Origin: Clostridiales bacterium
GTDB taxonomy: Bacteria > Bacillota > Clostridia > Lachnospirales > Lachnospiraceae
Reading direction: 5' to 3'
DNA: 10,273 nucleotides
Assembly (NCBI GenBank): GCA_019420425.1
Contig: JAHZHG010000037.1
Coordinates: 3,415 to 13,687, forward strand
Below are positions 1 to 6,659 of the stretch, one piece after another. The notes under the pieces were generated by a model that saw only the letters and a list, made by a program, of their open reading frames with translations, had not been told where the DNA came from and did not search any database. A program made the translations under genes and the position numbers. The stretch's first letter is position 1. The number at the start of each line of letters is the position of its first letter.

Positions 1-2943
1 TATGAGGCAGAGGTTCCGACGACAACCGCTGAAAATCCGGTTGTGGTCGTAAAGAACAGCAGGGGAATCGAGACCGTATCCAAGACGGTTTCCAAGGTTT
101 GGGCAGACAATGACGACAGAGCCGGAGCGCGCCCGGAGCGCGTGTATGCATGGCTTTACCGGTATACGGATGATCCGGATGCGGCAGTACCTGCTGAAAC
201 AACGCCGGTAGAACTGAACGAGGGCAACAGCTGGACGTATACCTGGAATGACCTGCCGAAGAAAGAAAACGGCACGGACCTGGGATATGTAGTGAAGGAG
301 TTTATTGCCGATACGGAAAACCCGGGAGAATACGTGGAAGTAACCGCGGACAATATGATCGCCGGATACGACGCTCCGGTATATACCGAGAATGCAGGCG
401 TGCTGTCGATCACGAACCGCTATGAGACAGAAAAGGTTTCCCGGACCGTATTTAAGTACTGGCAGGGAGACACTCCGGAAATCAGGCCCTCCGCCATTGT
501 GCTTCAGCTGAAGATGTCTCTGTATGGAGAAAACGGCTACGGGGCTGCGGAGCAGGCATACCGGATGGTCGAGAAGTCAACCGGCGTATATGAAAAAGAG
601 ATGATCGATGCGGTGACGGTAAGCGGAAGTATCGCGACCTGGATCTACACTTGGTCAGATCTGGATAAGGTTTACAACGGAATGCCCATTATCTACTCGG
701 TAGAGGAAGTGGGATACTATGCAGAGGGCGATACGGAGATGAAGCCGGGTCTGCCGGATGGCTATCGGGTATTCTACGGTGAAGCGGATGCAAACGCCCC
801 CGAACTGGTGATCAGAAACGTTTATTCGGTTGTGGAGATTTCCAAAAAGTCTCTGACAACAGGCAGAGAGCTTGCGGGCGCTAAGCTTGCCGTATATAAG
901 TACATGGACGGCGGTGCAGGCGACCTGGTATGCAGCTTTGACAGCGGGGACGCTCCGTATGTGCTGAAGGGAGCTGACGCATTAGAGGCGGGAGAAACCT
1001 ATCTGTTAAGAGAGCTGGAGGCTCCGGAAGGATACCTGAAGGCTGAGGATGAGCTCTTTACGGTAAAGGAAGACGGAACGACCACCAGGGTAGAGATGTA
1101 CGATGAGCTTACTGAGGTAGAGATCAGCAAAAAAGCGCTTACCGGCGAAGATGAGCTGCCGGGCGCCAGACTGCAGATCCTGGATCTGACGATTGACAAT
1201 CCGGAAGAGGCTGTAGTGGAAGAATGGGTTTCCGGACGGAACGCGAAGTCCATTACCGGCCTGAAGGTTGGCACGCCGTATTTGCTGCGGGAGACAGAGG
1301 CTCCGGATGGATATTTGTTAGCAGATGAAATCGAATTTGAAATAAAAGAAGACGGTTCCGTATGGAGCGAAAGTCAGGGAGAAGAGCTAGGGAACAAGCT
1401 GCTTATTCTGTATGATGCGCCGCGCCAGGTTAAATTTGCAAAGGTAGATGCTGATACGGATGCGTACGTGGCAGGAGCGTCTCTGGAGGTTCACTATGCG
1501 ACGAATGATTCTCAGAATCCGATCGGTGCATTGGCTGCTACAATCAGTGGAGAAGTGCTGCAGTGGACGTCTGGTGATGCTGCAAGGGTAGTTGAGGGCA
1601 TAAGAAACGGCCAGTATTATCTGGTAGAGACAAAAGCTCCCAATGGCTATACAAAGGCAGAGGCGGTTTACTTTGAAATCACACCGGAGGAGACTCCGGG
1701 AGAGGATCCTGTGGTTGTTACCATGGAGGATGAGAAGACAAAGGTAAGCATCAGCAAGGTAGACTTCTATGACACAGACGAAGAGCTGCCGGGTGCAGCG
1801 CTGCAGATCCTGGAGCGTAAGACGGAAAAGGTAGTGATTCTTGACGACGAGGAACTGACGTGGGAATCCCAGGCAACGCCAAGAGTGATCGAAGGCCTGC
1901 CGGCAGGGGAATACATCCTGCGTGAGCTTGCCGCACCGGAAGGCTACACGGTGGCACAGGACGTAGAATTTGTGATCACCGACGAGCTGACGCTGGAAGT
2001 CCGGAAGGTTGTGATGGAGAACAAGCCGACGGAAGTACAGATCAGCAAGACCGACAGCGCCACCGGAACCCCGCTGGCCGGAGCAGAGCTGCAGGTAATG
2101 GATAAGGATGGCCAGAATGTAATTACGACCATCTACGGCGAGAGGCTGAAATGGAATTCGGACGGCACGCCGAAGACAATTAAGGGCCTGCCGGCAGGAG
2201 AGTATATCCTGCGGGAGACCGTTGCGCCGGATGGCTACACCGTGGCCCGGGACGTACCGTTTAGGGTAACGGATAAGCTGGAACTGATCGGCGATAAGGT
2301 AGAAATGAAGAATGTGCCGACAGAAGTAAGAATAGTTAAGACAGACTTCGTGACCGGCGAGGAGCTGCCGGGAGCCAGACTGCAGATCCTGACGGAGATA
2401 GACGGCGAGCTGGTGGTGGCAGAGACGATTTACGGCGAGAAGCTGGATTGGGTATCTGACGGAACACCGAAGGAGATCAGGGGCCTCAGGTCAGGAGAGT
2501 ATATCCTGCGTGAGATCGCCGCACCGGACGGCTACACCTTAGCAGAGGACGTTCCGTTTGCGATCACGGATGAACTGGAGCTGGTTGGAAAGAAAGAAAC
2601 GATGGCGAATGTGCCCGTACAGGTCAAGATCAGCAAGACCGGTTTTACCAGGGATGAAGAGGTTGTGCCGCTGAGCGGCGCAATGCTGGAGATCCGTGAG
2701 CAGACCGCAGACGGCGGAATCGGCGATCTTGCCTACAATGTATACGGCGAGAAGCTGAGATTTGCGTCCGCGGAGCAGGAGATTGTGCTGAACGGAGTGA
2801 AAGCCGGAAAGTATTGGCTGATTGAGACAGAGGCGCCTGCAGGCTACACGATTGCAGAGCCCATTGAGATCACGATCTCAGCCAGAACCCGATCACGCGG
2901 ATCGTGGAGGACTGCCCGACCGAGATCCAGATCAGCAAGGTAG
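1..2943 (+). CDS. Giant Cna-B/SpaA-repeat surface adhesin, 5' part (start outside window, ends by frameshift)
   Basis: The reading frame is open from base 1, so the true start lies upstream; the GTG at 43 is internal and has no ribosome binding site. The product is the stalk of a cell-wall adhesin. Visible in order: the end of one Cna-B-like domain (VVVVKNS), two full Cna-B domains (73-828), then SpaA/prealbumin-type domains 1 to 7 (from 829). Each repeat carries an ISK lysine, a YxLRE glutamate followed by APxGY, and a closing MxD or MxN. This is the Lys-Glu-Asp/Asn set that makes intramolecular isopeptide bonds in this fold. After about 2883 the frame loses all similarity to the repeats (ending in Arg/Ser-rich residues) and stops at 2941, while the adjacent frame carries on the same domain pattern. 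This is therefore the front part of one gene that continues to 5903. Family assignment is firm; the ligand is unknown. Confidence 0.9.
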   Translation, partial: YEAEVPTTTAENPVVVVKNSRGIETVSKTVSKVWADNDDRAGARPERVYAWLYRYTDDPDAAVPAETTPVELNEGNSWTYTWNDLPKKENGTDLGYVVKEFIADTENPGEYVEVTADNMIAGYDAPVYTENAGVLSITNRYETEKVSRTVFKYWQGDTPEIRPSAIVLQLKMSLYGENGYGAAEQAYRMVEKSTGVYEKEMIDAVTVSGSIATWIYTWSDLDKVYNGMPIIYSVEEVGYYAEGDTEMKPGLPDGYRVFYGEADANAPELVIRNVYSVVEISKKSLTTGRELAGAKLAVYKYMDGGAGDLVCSFDSGDAPYVLKGADALEAGETYLLRELEAPEGYLKAEDELFTVKEDGTTTRVEMYDELTEVEISKKALTGEDELPGARLQILDLTIDNPEEAVVEEWVSGRNAKSITGLKVGTPYLLRETEAPDGYLLADEIEFEIKEDGSVWSESQGEELGNKLLILYDAPRQVKFAKVDADTDAYVAGASLEVHYATNDSQNPIGALAATISGEVLQWTSGDAARVVEGIRNGQYYLVETKAPNGYTKAEAVYFEITPEETPGEDPVVVTMEDEKTKVSISKVDFYDTDEELPGAALQILERKTEKVVILDDEELTWESQATPRVIEGLPAGEYILRELAAPEGYTVAQDVEFVITDELTLEVRKVVMENKPTEVQISKTDSATGTPLAGAELQVMDKDGQNVITTIYGERLKWNSDGTPKTIKGLPAGEYILRETVAPDGYTVARDVPFRVTDKLELIGDKVEMKNVPTEVRIVKTDFVTGEELPGARLQILTEIDGELVVAETIYGEKLDWVSDGTPKEIRGLRSGEYILREIAAPDGYTLAEDVPFAITDELELVGKKETMANVPVQVKISKTGFTRDEEVVPLSGAMLEIREQTADGGIGDLAYNVYGEKLRFASAEQEIVLNGVKAGKYWLIETEAPAGYTIAEPIEITISARTRSRGSWRTARPRSRSAR
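73..828 (+). other. Two Cna-B domains of the adhesin
   Basis: Domain one (73 to about 429) has VSKVW, a WTYTW core strand, YVVKE and a closing ITNRY. Domain two (about 430-828) has VFKYW, WIYTW, YSVEE and a closing IRNVY. These are the usual Cna-B features: a Lys in the first strand, a Glu in the sixth and an Asn in the last, the set expected to form a Lys-Asn isopeptide bond. Bases 1-54 end with a comparable VVVKNS strand, so at least one more such domain lies upstream of the window. Confidence 0.8.
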
Positions 2944-3503
2944 ACTTCTATAACACAGACGAAGAGCTGAAGGATGCAAAGCTGCAGATCCTGGATAAAG
3001 CGACCGGAGAAACCGCGGTTACGATTTACGGCGAGAAGCTGGAGTGGACGACCGACGGAACGGTTAAAGTGATTAAGGGGCTGCCGACAGGCGAATACCT
3101 CCTGCGCGAGCTTGCTGCACCGGAAGGCTTTACCGTAGCAGACGACGTAGCGTTTACCGTGACGGATGAGCTGAGCCTGGTTGGCGAGAAGTATACCATG
3201 ACGGATAAGCCGACCGAGATCCAGATCAGCAAGACCGACAGCACGACCGGCGGGGAGCTGGCCGGCGCCAAGCTGCAGATCGTGAATGAAACAAAGACAG
3301 CGATTGTCACCACGATTTACGGGGAGAAGCTGGAATGGACGAGCGACGGAACGCTCAGGACCATTAAGGGACTCCCGGCAGGCACCTATTACCTGCGCGA
3401 GACTGCCGCACCGGATGGCTATACCGTAGCAGAAGATATGAAATTTGTCGTAACCGAAGAGATGGAGCTGATTGGCGATAAGGTAGAGATGAAGGATAAG
3501 CCG
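1738..3503 (+). repeat. Internal segment duplication: adhesin units 4-5 resemble units 8-9
   Basis: Units 4 (1738) and 8 (2919) share a 39-base run near their starts, from the ATC of ISK to the CTG of EEL, with only one difference (GAC in unit 4, AAC in unit 8). They encode ISKVDFYDTDEEL and ISKVDFYNTDEEL. Units 5 (2029) and 9 (3213) share IQ/VQ-ISKTDS, an LAGA core and a closing ELIGDKVEMK. The matching order suggests that a block of units was copied together, not that single units multiplied. Later units (10-12) form another closely related group. Confidence 0.6.
2868..2940 (+). other. Frameshift zone in the adhesin gene (apparent 1-base deletion near 2883)
   Basis: Both relevant frames are open together only between 2868 (just after a TGA at 2865 in the downstream frame) and 2940 (just before the TAG at 2941 in the upstream frame). 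By domain pattern the switch falls at about 2880-2890. The upstream frame reads EPIEITISA, and the downstream frame resumes with QNPITRIVEDCPTEIQISK. Adding one base next to the CC at 2882-2883 would join them without a break. No X-XXY-YYZ slippery heptamer is present in the zone and no long homopolymer, so programmed slippage is unlikely. A sequencing or assembly error or a real inactivating mutation fits better. Confidence 0.85.
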
Positions 3504-5903
3504 ATTGAGGTAGCGATCAGTAAGATCGATATCACAGACGCGTCCAGAGAACTGCCTGGAGCAGAGCTTCAGATCATGGATGAAGACGGCAAAGATGTAG
3601 TGAAGTCTGTATACGGCGAAGAGCTGAAGTGGATTTCCGGCGAAGAGGCAAAAGTAATCAAAGGACTTCCGGCAGGAAATTATATCCTGCGTGAGATCAC
3701 CGCACCAAACGGCTATACCATAGCTGAGGATGTGAGATTCACCATTACGGATGACCGGAAGGTAGAGAATAAGGTAACCATGAAGGACAGCGCAACGACG
3801 GTGAAGATCAGCAAGGTAGACATTGCCAATGCAGATGAAGAGCTTCCGGGCGCAACCCTTCAGGTACTGGATAAGTATGGCAGCGAGGTAGTCACCACCA
3901 TCTACGGCGAAAAGCTGGAGTGGGTATCCGGTGAAACGGTGAAGGAAATCAGGGGTCTGCCGGCAGGCGAGTACATCCTGAGAGAGATCACCGCGCCGCT
4001 GGGCTACACCGTGGCTGAAGATGTGAAATTTACGATTACGGATGAGCTGCTGGTCGAGGCAGACACCGTGACCATGAAAGACAGAGCAACAAGGGTAAGC
4101 ATTAGCAAGGTAGACATAACAAACGCGGACGAAGAGCTTCCGGGCGCAACGCTCCAGGTGCTGGATAAGGATGGAAAAGAAGTGATCACCACCATCTACG
4201 GCGAGACCCTGGAATGGATTTCCGGAACCGAGCCGAAGGTAATCGAGGGTCTGCCCGCAGGAGACTATATCCTGAGAGAGATCGCCGCACCGAACGGATT
4301 CTCCGTAGCCGAGGACGTCGCGTTTACCATCACCGATGAAGGAAAAGCAGAAAACCGGGTAGTCATGGAAGACGCTCCCACTGAGGTTGTGATCAGCAAG
4401 AGAGCATTAACCGGCGGAATCCGGGAGCTTCCGGGCGCAGAGCTGCAGATCCTGGATGCGGAGGGCAATGTGGCCAAAACCGTATACGGGGAAGAGCTGA
4501 CCTGGGTATCGGATGTAACCGTGAAGGAGATCAAGGGCCTGCCGGCAGGTACGTACACGTTAAGAGAGCTGAGCGCTCCGGACGGATACGCACTGGCAGC
4601 AGATATGGAATTTACGGTTGGTACAGACGGAGAGACGACCAGAGTGGAGATGAAGGACGACACCACAAAGGTTTATATTTCCAAGATGGATGTCACCAAC
4701 GACAGAGAGCTTCCGGGCGCACACCTCATGCTGAAGGATGAAAACGGCGAGGTAGTTGCAGAGTGGACCTCCACCGGAAAGCCGAAGCAGCTGATCGGAC
4801 AGCTGGTGGCAGGCGCAACCTACACCCTGACCGAGATCACCGCACCGACAGGCTATGACCTGGCCAAGGATATTACCTTCACGGTGAACACGGACGGAGC
4901 AATCCAGACCATCGTAATGGAGGATAAGGTATCTGACGGAAAGGGCAGCGTAACGGTACAGAAGCTGGTTATGCAGGACGGCAGGTATAAAGCAATTGAC
5001 TATACGTTCTACACCGCACTGTTTGCCGACGAAGCCTGCACAGAACGGGTAACCAGCGTTAAGCCGCTGGAGGTAAGCGGTTCCTATACGACCTTTACCA
5101 TGTTTAACCATTTGCAGTACGGTACCTACTACGTGGCAGAGACGGATGAATGGGGCGAAGCGATCAGCGAAGGATTCCTGATTGAAGCCATTTCGGTTAT
5201 CGAAGGAAAGGCAACGCTGACCCCGGGCCATCCTGCGGCAAAGAGCACCATTATCAACTATGTGGACTTCCCGGACGGATACTATAAGGACGGAGAGATC
5301 ATTGTAAACAAAACGGTGCTGGTAAACGGTGAGGAAACTGCGGTAACCGATACCTTCTACTTCGCACTGTTCGTTGACCCGGAGATGACGATCATGTCGG
5401 ATGCCGGAGTGGTTGAGCTGAATCTGGAGGACGAGAGCGGTGGAACAGTTTCCTTCTCCGGGCTGCCTTTCGGAGAATACTACCTGGCAGAGACGGACGA
5501 GAACGGAGTCCCGGTGGATACTACCTATGCGTATAATGTGATTATTGATGAATCCTACTGTGTAATCGATGAAGATAACGTAACCGCAGTACGTTCGGTA
5601 ATCAACTCCAAACAGGAGACGCCGGACACCGAGACGCCGGATACGGAAACGCCGCCGACGAAGACACCGGATACAGAAACGCCGCCGACGAATCCAACCA
5701 TACCGGAGACGCCGGGTAAGCCGACCACCACGACGACTATCGTCAACAAAGGCGGAAAGACAGGTACAACCACTACAGCGACCAAGCCGGTAAAGACCGG
5801 TGACGAGACGCCGATTGAATGGTATCTGCTCGCCCTTGGCGCATCGGGAGTTGTGCTGCTGGGCCTGCTGGAGAGAAGGCGCAAAAAGAGAATTAAAGAG
5901 TAA
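2883..5903 (+). CDS. Giant Cna-B/SpaA-repeat surface adhesin, 3' part with cell-wall sorting signal
   Basis: This is the continuation of the upstream adhesin frame after the frameshift. It has no credible start of its own: the first start-like codon is a GTG at 2904 inside a domain, with no ribosome binding site. It encodes SpaA-type domains 8 to 14, two larger C-terminal Cna-B-like domains (about 4944-5612), a Pro/Thr stalk made of TPDTE-like units, a Thr-rich linker, a PVKTGD sorting motif, a hydrophobic segment and the tail ERRRKKRIKE. The protein would be exported and linked to peptidoglycan by a sortase. Joined to the upstream part it gives about 1,970 visible residues. If the frameshift is real, the upstream part loses its wall anchor and this part is probably not translated, leaving a pseudogene. 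If it is an error, the gene is intact. An intrinsic terminator follows 17 bases after the stop. Confidence 0.9.
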   Translation, partial: QNPITRIVEDCPTEIQISKVDFYNTDEELKDAKLQILDKATGETAVTIYGEKLEWTTDGTVKVIKGLPTGEYLLRELAAPEGFTVADDVAFTVTDELSLVGEKYTMTDKPTEIQISKTDSTTGGELAGAKLQIVNETKTAIVTTIYGEKLEWTSDGTLRTIKGLPAGTYYLRETAAPDGYTVAEDMKFVVTEEMELIGDKVEMKDKPIEVAISKIDITDASRELPGAELQIMDEDGKDVVKSVYGEELKWISGEEAKVIKGLPAGNYILREITAPNGYTIAEDVRFTITDDRKVENKVTMKDSATTVKISKVDIANADEELPGATLQVLDKYGSEVVTTIYGEKLEWVSGETVKEIRGLPAGEYILREITAPLGYTVAEDVKFTITDELLVEADTVTMKDRATRVSISKVDITNADEELPGATLQVLDKDGKEVITTIYGETLEWISGTEPKVIEGLPAGDYILREIAAPNGFSVAEDVAFTITDEGKAENRVVMEDAPTEVVISKRALTGGIRELPGAELQILDAEGNVAKTVYGEELTWVSDVTVKEIKGLPAGTYTLRELSAPDGYALAADMEFTVGTDGETTRVEMKDDTTKVYISKMDVTNDRELPGAHLMLKDENGEVVAEWTSTGKPKQLIGQLVAGATYTLTEITAPTGYDLAKDITFTVNTDGAIQTIVMEDKVSDGKGSVTVQKLVMQDGRYKAIDYTFYTALFADEACTERVTSVKPLEVSGSYTTFTMFNHLQYGTYYVAETDEWGEAISEGFLIEAISVIEGKATLTPGHPAAKSTIINYVDFPDGYYKDGEIIVNKTVLVNGEETAVTDTFYFALFVDPEMTIMSDAGVVELNLEDESGGTVSFSGLPFGEYYLAETDENGVPVDTTYAYNVIIDESYCVIDEDNVTAVRSVINSKQETPDTETPDTETPPTKTPDTETPPTNPTIPETPGKPTTTTTIVNKGGKTGTTTTATKPVKTGDETPIEWYLLALGASGVVLLGLLERRRKKRIKE
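4944..5612 (+). other. Two C-terminal Cna-B-like domains next to the wall anchor
   Basis: The first (about 4944-5288) runs from GSVTVQKLVM to STIINYV, the second (about 5289-5612) from GEIIVNKTVL to RSVINSK. Both have FYTALF or FYFALF strands, a GTYYVAETDE or GEYYLAETDE strand and a final Asn. They are longer than the upstream units and resemble the base domains of sortase-anchored pilins and adhesins. Lys, Glu and Asn are all present, so a Lys-Asn isopeptide bond is expected in each. Confidence 0.65.
5616..5715 (+). repeat. Pro/Thr-rich wall-spanning stalk (TPDTE units)
   Basis: Short tandem units, ETPDTETPDTETPPTKTP and then DTETPPTNPTIPETPG, are built from near-identical 12- to 18-base blocks such as gagacgccggacacc. 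Low-complexity Pro/Thr segments of this type normally cross the peptidoglycan between the folded domains and the sorting signal. Repeat number in such stretches often varies between strains. Confidence 0.8.
5787..5900 (+). other. Sortase cell-wall sorting signal (non-canonical PVKTGD)
   Basis: PVKTGDETP is followed by a hydrophobic segment from about 5820 to 5870 (WYLLALGASGVVLLGLL) and a basic tail ERRRKKRIKE. The three-part layout is that of a wall sorting signal. The motif departs from LPXTG because two residues separate Pro from Thr-Gly. Which sortase class would read it cannot be told from this window, as no sortase gene is present. Confidence 0.75.
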
Positions 5904-5920
5904 TACACAGAGTAAGTAAG

Positions 5921-5957
5921 AAAGGGCGGAGATCCGAATTAGGGTTTCCGCCCTTTT
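5921..5957 (+). terminator. Intrinsic terminator after the adhesin gene
   Basis: A 10-bp perfect stem, AAAGGGCGGA (5921-5930) with TCCGCCCTTT (5947-5956), closes a 16-base loop. The T run sits mostly within the distal arm, and the stem is A/T-rich at its foot. It lies 17 bases after the adhesin stop and separates that gene from spmB. Confidence 0.85.
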
Positions 5958-6005
5958 CAGGCATAAAGTCCTTCCTCCCGCAATAAGCTTATATTAAGCA
6001 TACAT

Positions 6006-6022
6006 AGGGGGAAATGCCCGTG
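6006..6022 (+). promoter_or_regulatory. Ribosome binding site that decides the spmB start
   Basis: AGGGGG at 6006-6011 lies only 2 bases before the ATG at 6014 but 8 bases before the in-frame GTG at 6020. The GTG is the better-spaced start and gives MQFLLYLSD, which is how I recall related clostridial SpmB proteins beginning. Confidence 0.6.
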
Positions 6023-6544
6023 CAGTTTTTGCTTTACCTGTCTGATATAATGATCCCTATGGTAATTTTTTACCTTGTGGGCTATGGCCTGCTGGCTAAA
6101 ACCAACGTATACACCGCCTTTCTTCAAGGCGCCAAAACCGGAATGAAAACCGTATTGGATATCCTGCCTACCCTGATCGGCCTTTTCGTGGCAGTAGGCG
6201 CGCTGCGCACGTCAGGCGCCCTGGATTTTCTGGCCGGACTTCTGCAGAAGGCCGTCGGCGGTACCGGGATTCCGTCGCCGCTGATCCCTCTGGCTCTGGT
6301 TCGCCTGTTTTCTTCCAGCGCGGCGACGGGGATGGCGGTGGATATTTTTAAGGAATTTGGAACCGATTCCTATGCCGGGATGGCAGCGTCGATCCTGATG
6401 AGCTGTACGGAAACCGTATTTTATACGATGAGCGTTTACTTTGCCGCAGCAAAGGTGACCCGGACGCGGTATACCCTCCCAGGCGCGCTGATTGCCACGG
6501 CAGCGGGCGCGGCGGCCAGCCTGATCCTGGCAGGGCGAATATAG
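6020..6544 (+). CDS. spmB: Spore maturation protein B (nucleoside-recognition/Gate domain membrane protein)
   Basis: The product is 174 residues from the GTG at 6020 (176 if the ATG at 6014 is used), close to the usual SpmB length of about 178. It is very hydrophobic. It opens with FLLYLSDIMIPMVIFYLVGY, then KTGMKTVLDILPTLIGLFVAVGALR, followed by the Gate-domain signature LALVRLFSSSAATG and CTETVFYTMSVYF. SpmB, usually together with SpmA, is needed for full dehydration and heat resistance of the spore core in Bacillus and Clostridium; the exact transport or channel activity is not settled. SpmA is normally the partner and often the neighbour, but here the upstream gene is the adhesin, closed off by a terminator. 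I found no convincing promoter in the 62 bases between that terminator and the start. The Gram-positive spore-forming assignment rests largely on this gene. Confidence 0.9.
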   Translation: MQFLLYLSDIMIPMVIFYLVGYGLLAKTNVYTAFLQGAKTGMKTVLDILPTLIGLFVAVGALRTSGALDFLAGLLQKAVGGTGIPSPLIPLALVRLFSSSAATGMAVDIFKEFGTDSYAGMAASILMSCTETVFYTMSVYFAAAKVTRTRYTLPGALIATAAGAAASLILAGRI

Positions 6545-6574
6545 GCAAATGCGCGTAAATCCGGCGAATGCGGA

Positions 6575-6603
6575 TTGCCAAAACGATAGTTGTGTGATAT
6601 AGT
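6575..6603 (+). promoter_or_regulatory. Sigma-A promoter of the degV-fabT unit
   Basis: TTGCCA (6575-6580) and TATAGT (6598-6603) are separated by 17 bases, and a TG at 6595-6596 one base before the -10 makes it an extended -10. Each box matches the consensus at five of six positions. Transcription should start near 6610, giving a leader of about 50 bases. Confidence 0.75.
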
Positions 6604-6611
6604 TAATAAAT

Positions 6612-6628
6612 ACTTTGATGGTTAAACT
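6612..6628 (+). promoter_or_regulatory. Putative FabT-type operator
   Basis: ACTTTGATGGTTAAACT is an imperfect palindrome (A-x-TTT-x-A arms) that agrees with the FabT box I recall from streptococci, ANTTTGATTATCAAATT, at 13 of 17 positions counting the free one. It begins about 2 bases after the predicted transcription start, a position where a bound repressor would block initiation, and the second gene of the unit encodes a FabT-like protein. The assignment is by inference. Confidence 0.45.
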
Positions 6629-6659
6629 ACTGCGGCGTATGCAGGTTCAGGAGGAAAAC

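Larger units (their letters stand above)
829..4931 (+). repeat. Fourteen tandem SpaA/prealbumin-type domain repeats
   Basis: Unit starts are 829, 1111, 1423, 1738, 2029, 2320, 2617, 2919, 3213, 3504, 3795, 4089, 4380 and 4665; units are 89 to 105 codons, mostly 97-99. The core pattern is (T)xVxISKxD, then LPGAxLQI, then TIYGEKLEW, GLPAGxYxLRE, APxGYTVAxDV and VxMKD. Units 1-3 are the most divergent; units 5, 6 and 8-13 carry the YGExLxW strand most clearly. All 14 keep the Lys and the Glu. The closing residue is Asp in eleven units and Asn in units 4, 5 and 6. Unit 7 carries the frameshift at its end. Confidence 0.88.

Noticed and set aside
2868..2940. Programmed -1 frameshift in the adhesin
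   Set aside because: No X-XXY-YYZ heptamer in the zone, and programmed shifting is not known for this family.
4560..5231. 223-residue minus-strand ORF inside the adhesin
   Set aside because: It lies wholly antisense to well-conserved repeat domains. Several similar minus-strand ORFs across 156-5908 are by-products of the repetitive, stop-poor codon pattern.
5999..6005. CATACAT resembling a sigma-E -10 box before spmB
   Set aside because: No matching -35 at the right distance (about 5978-5984), and transcription would start at the start codon, leaving no ribosome binding site.
6558..6576. AATCCG/CGGATT hairpin after spmB as a terminator
   Set aside because: Only 6 bp with no T run, and it overlaps the -35 of the next promoter. 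It may be chance.
6615..6659. Upstream ATG of degV adding 15 residues
   Set aside because: It lies inside the putative operator with no ribosome binding site. The ATG at 6660 has AGGAGG at ideal spacing and starts on the conserved family sequence.
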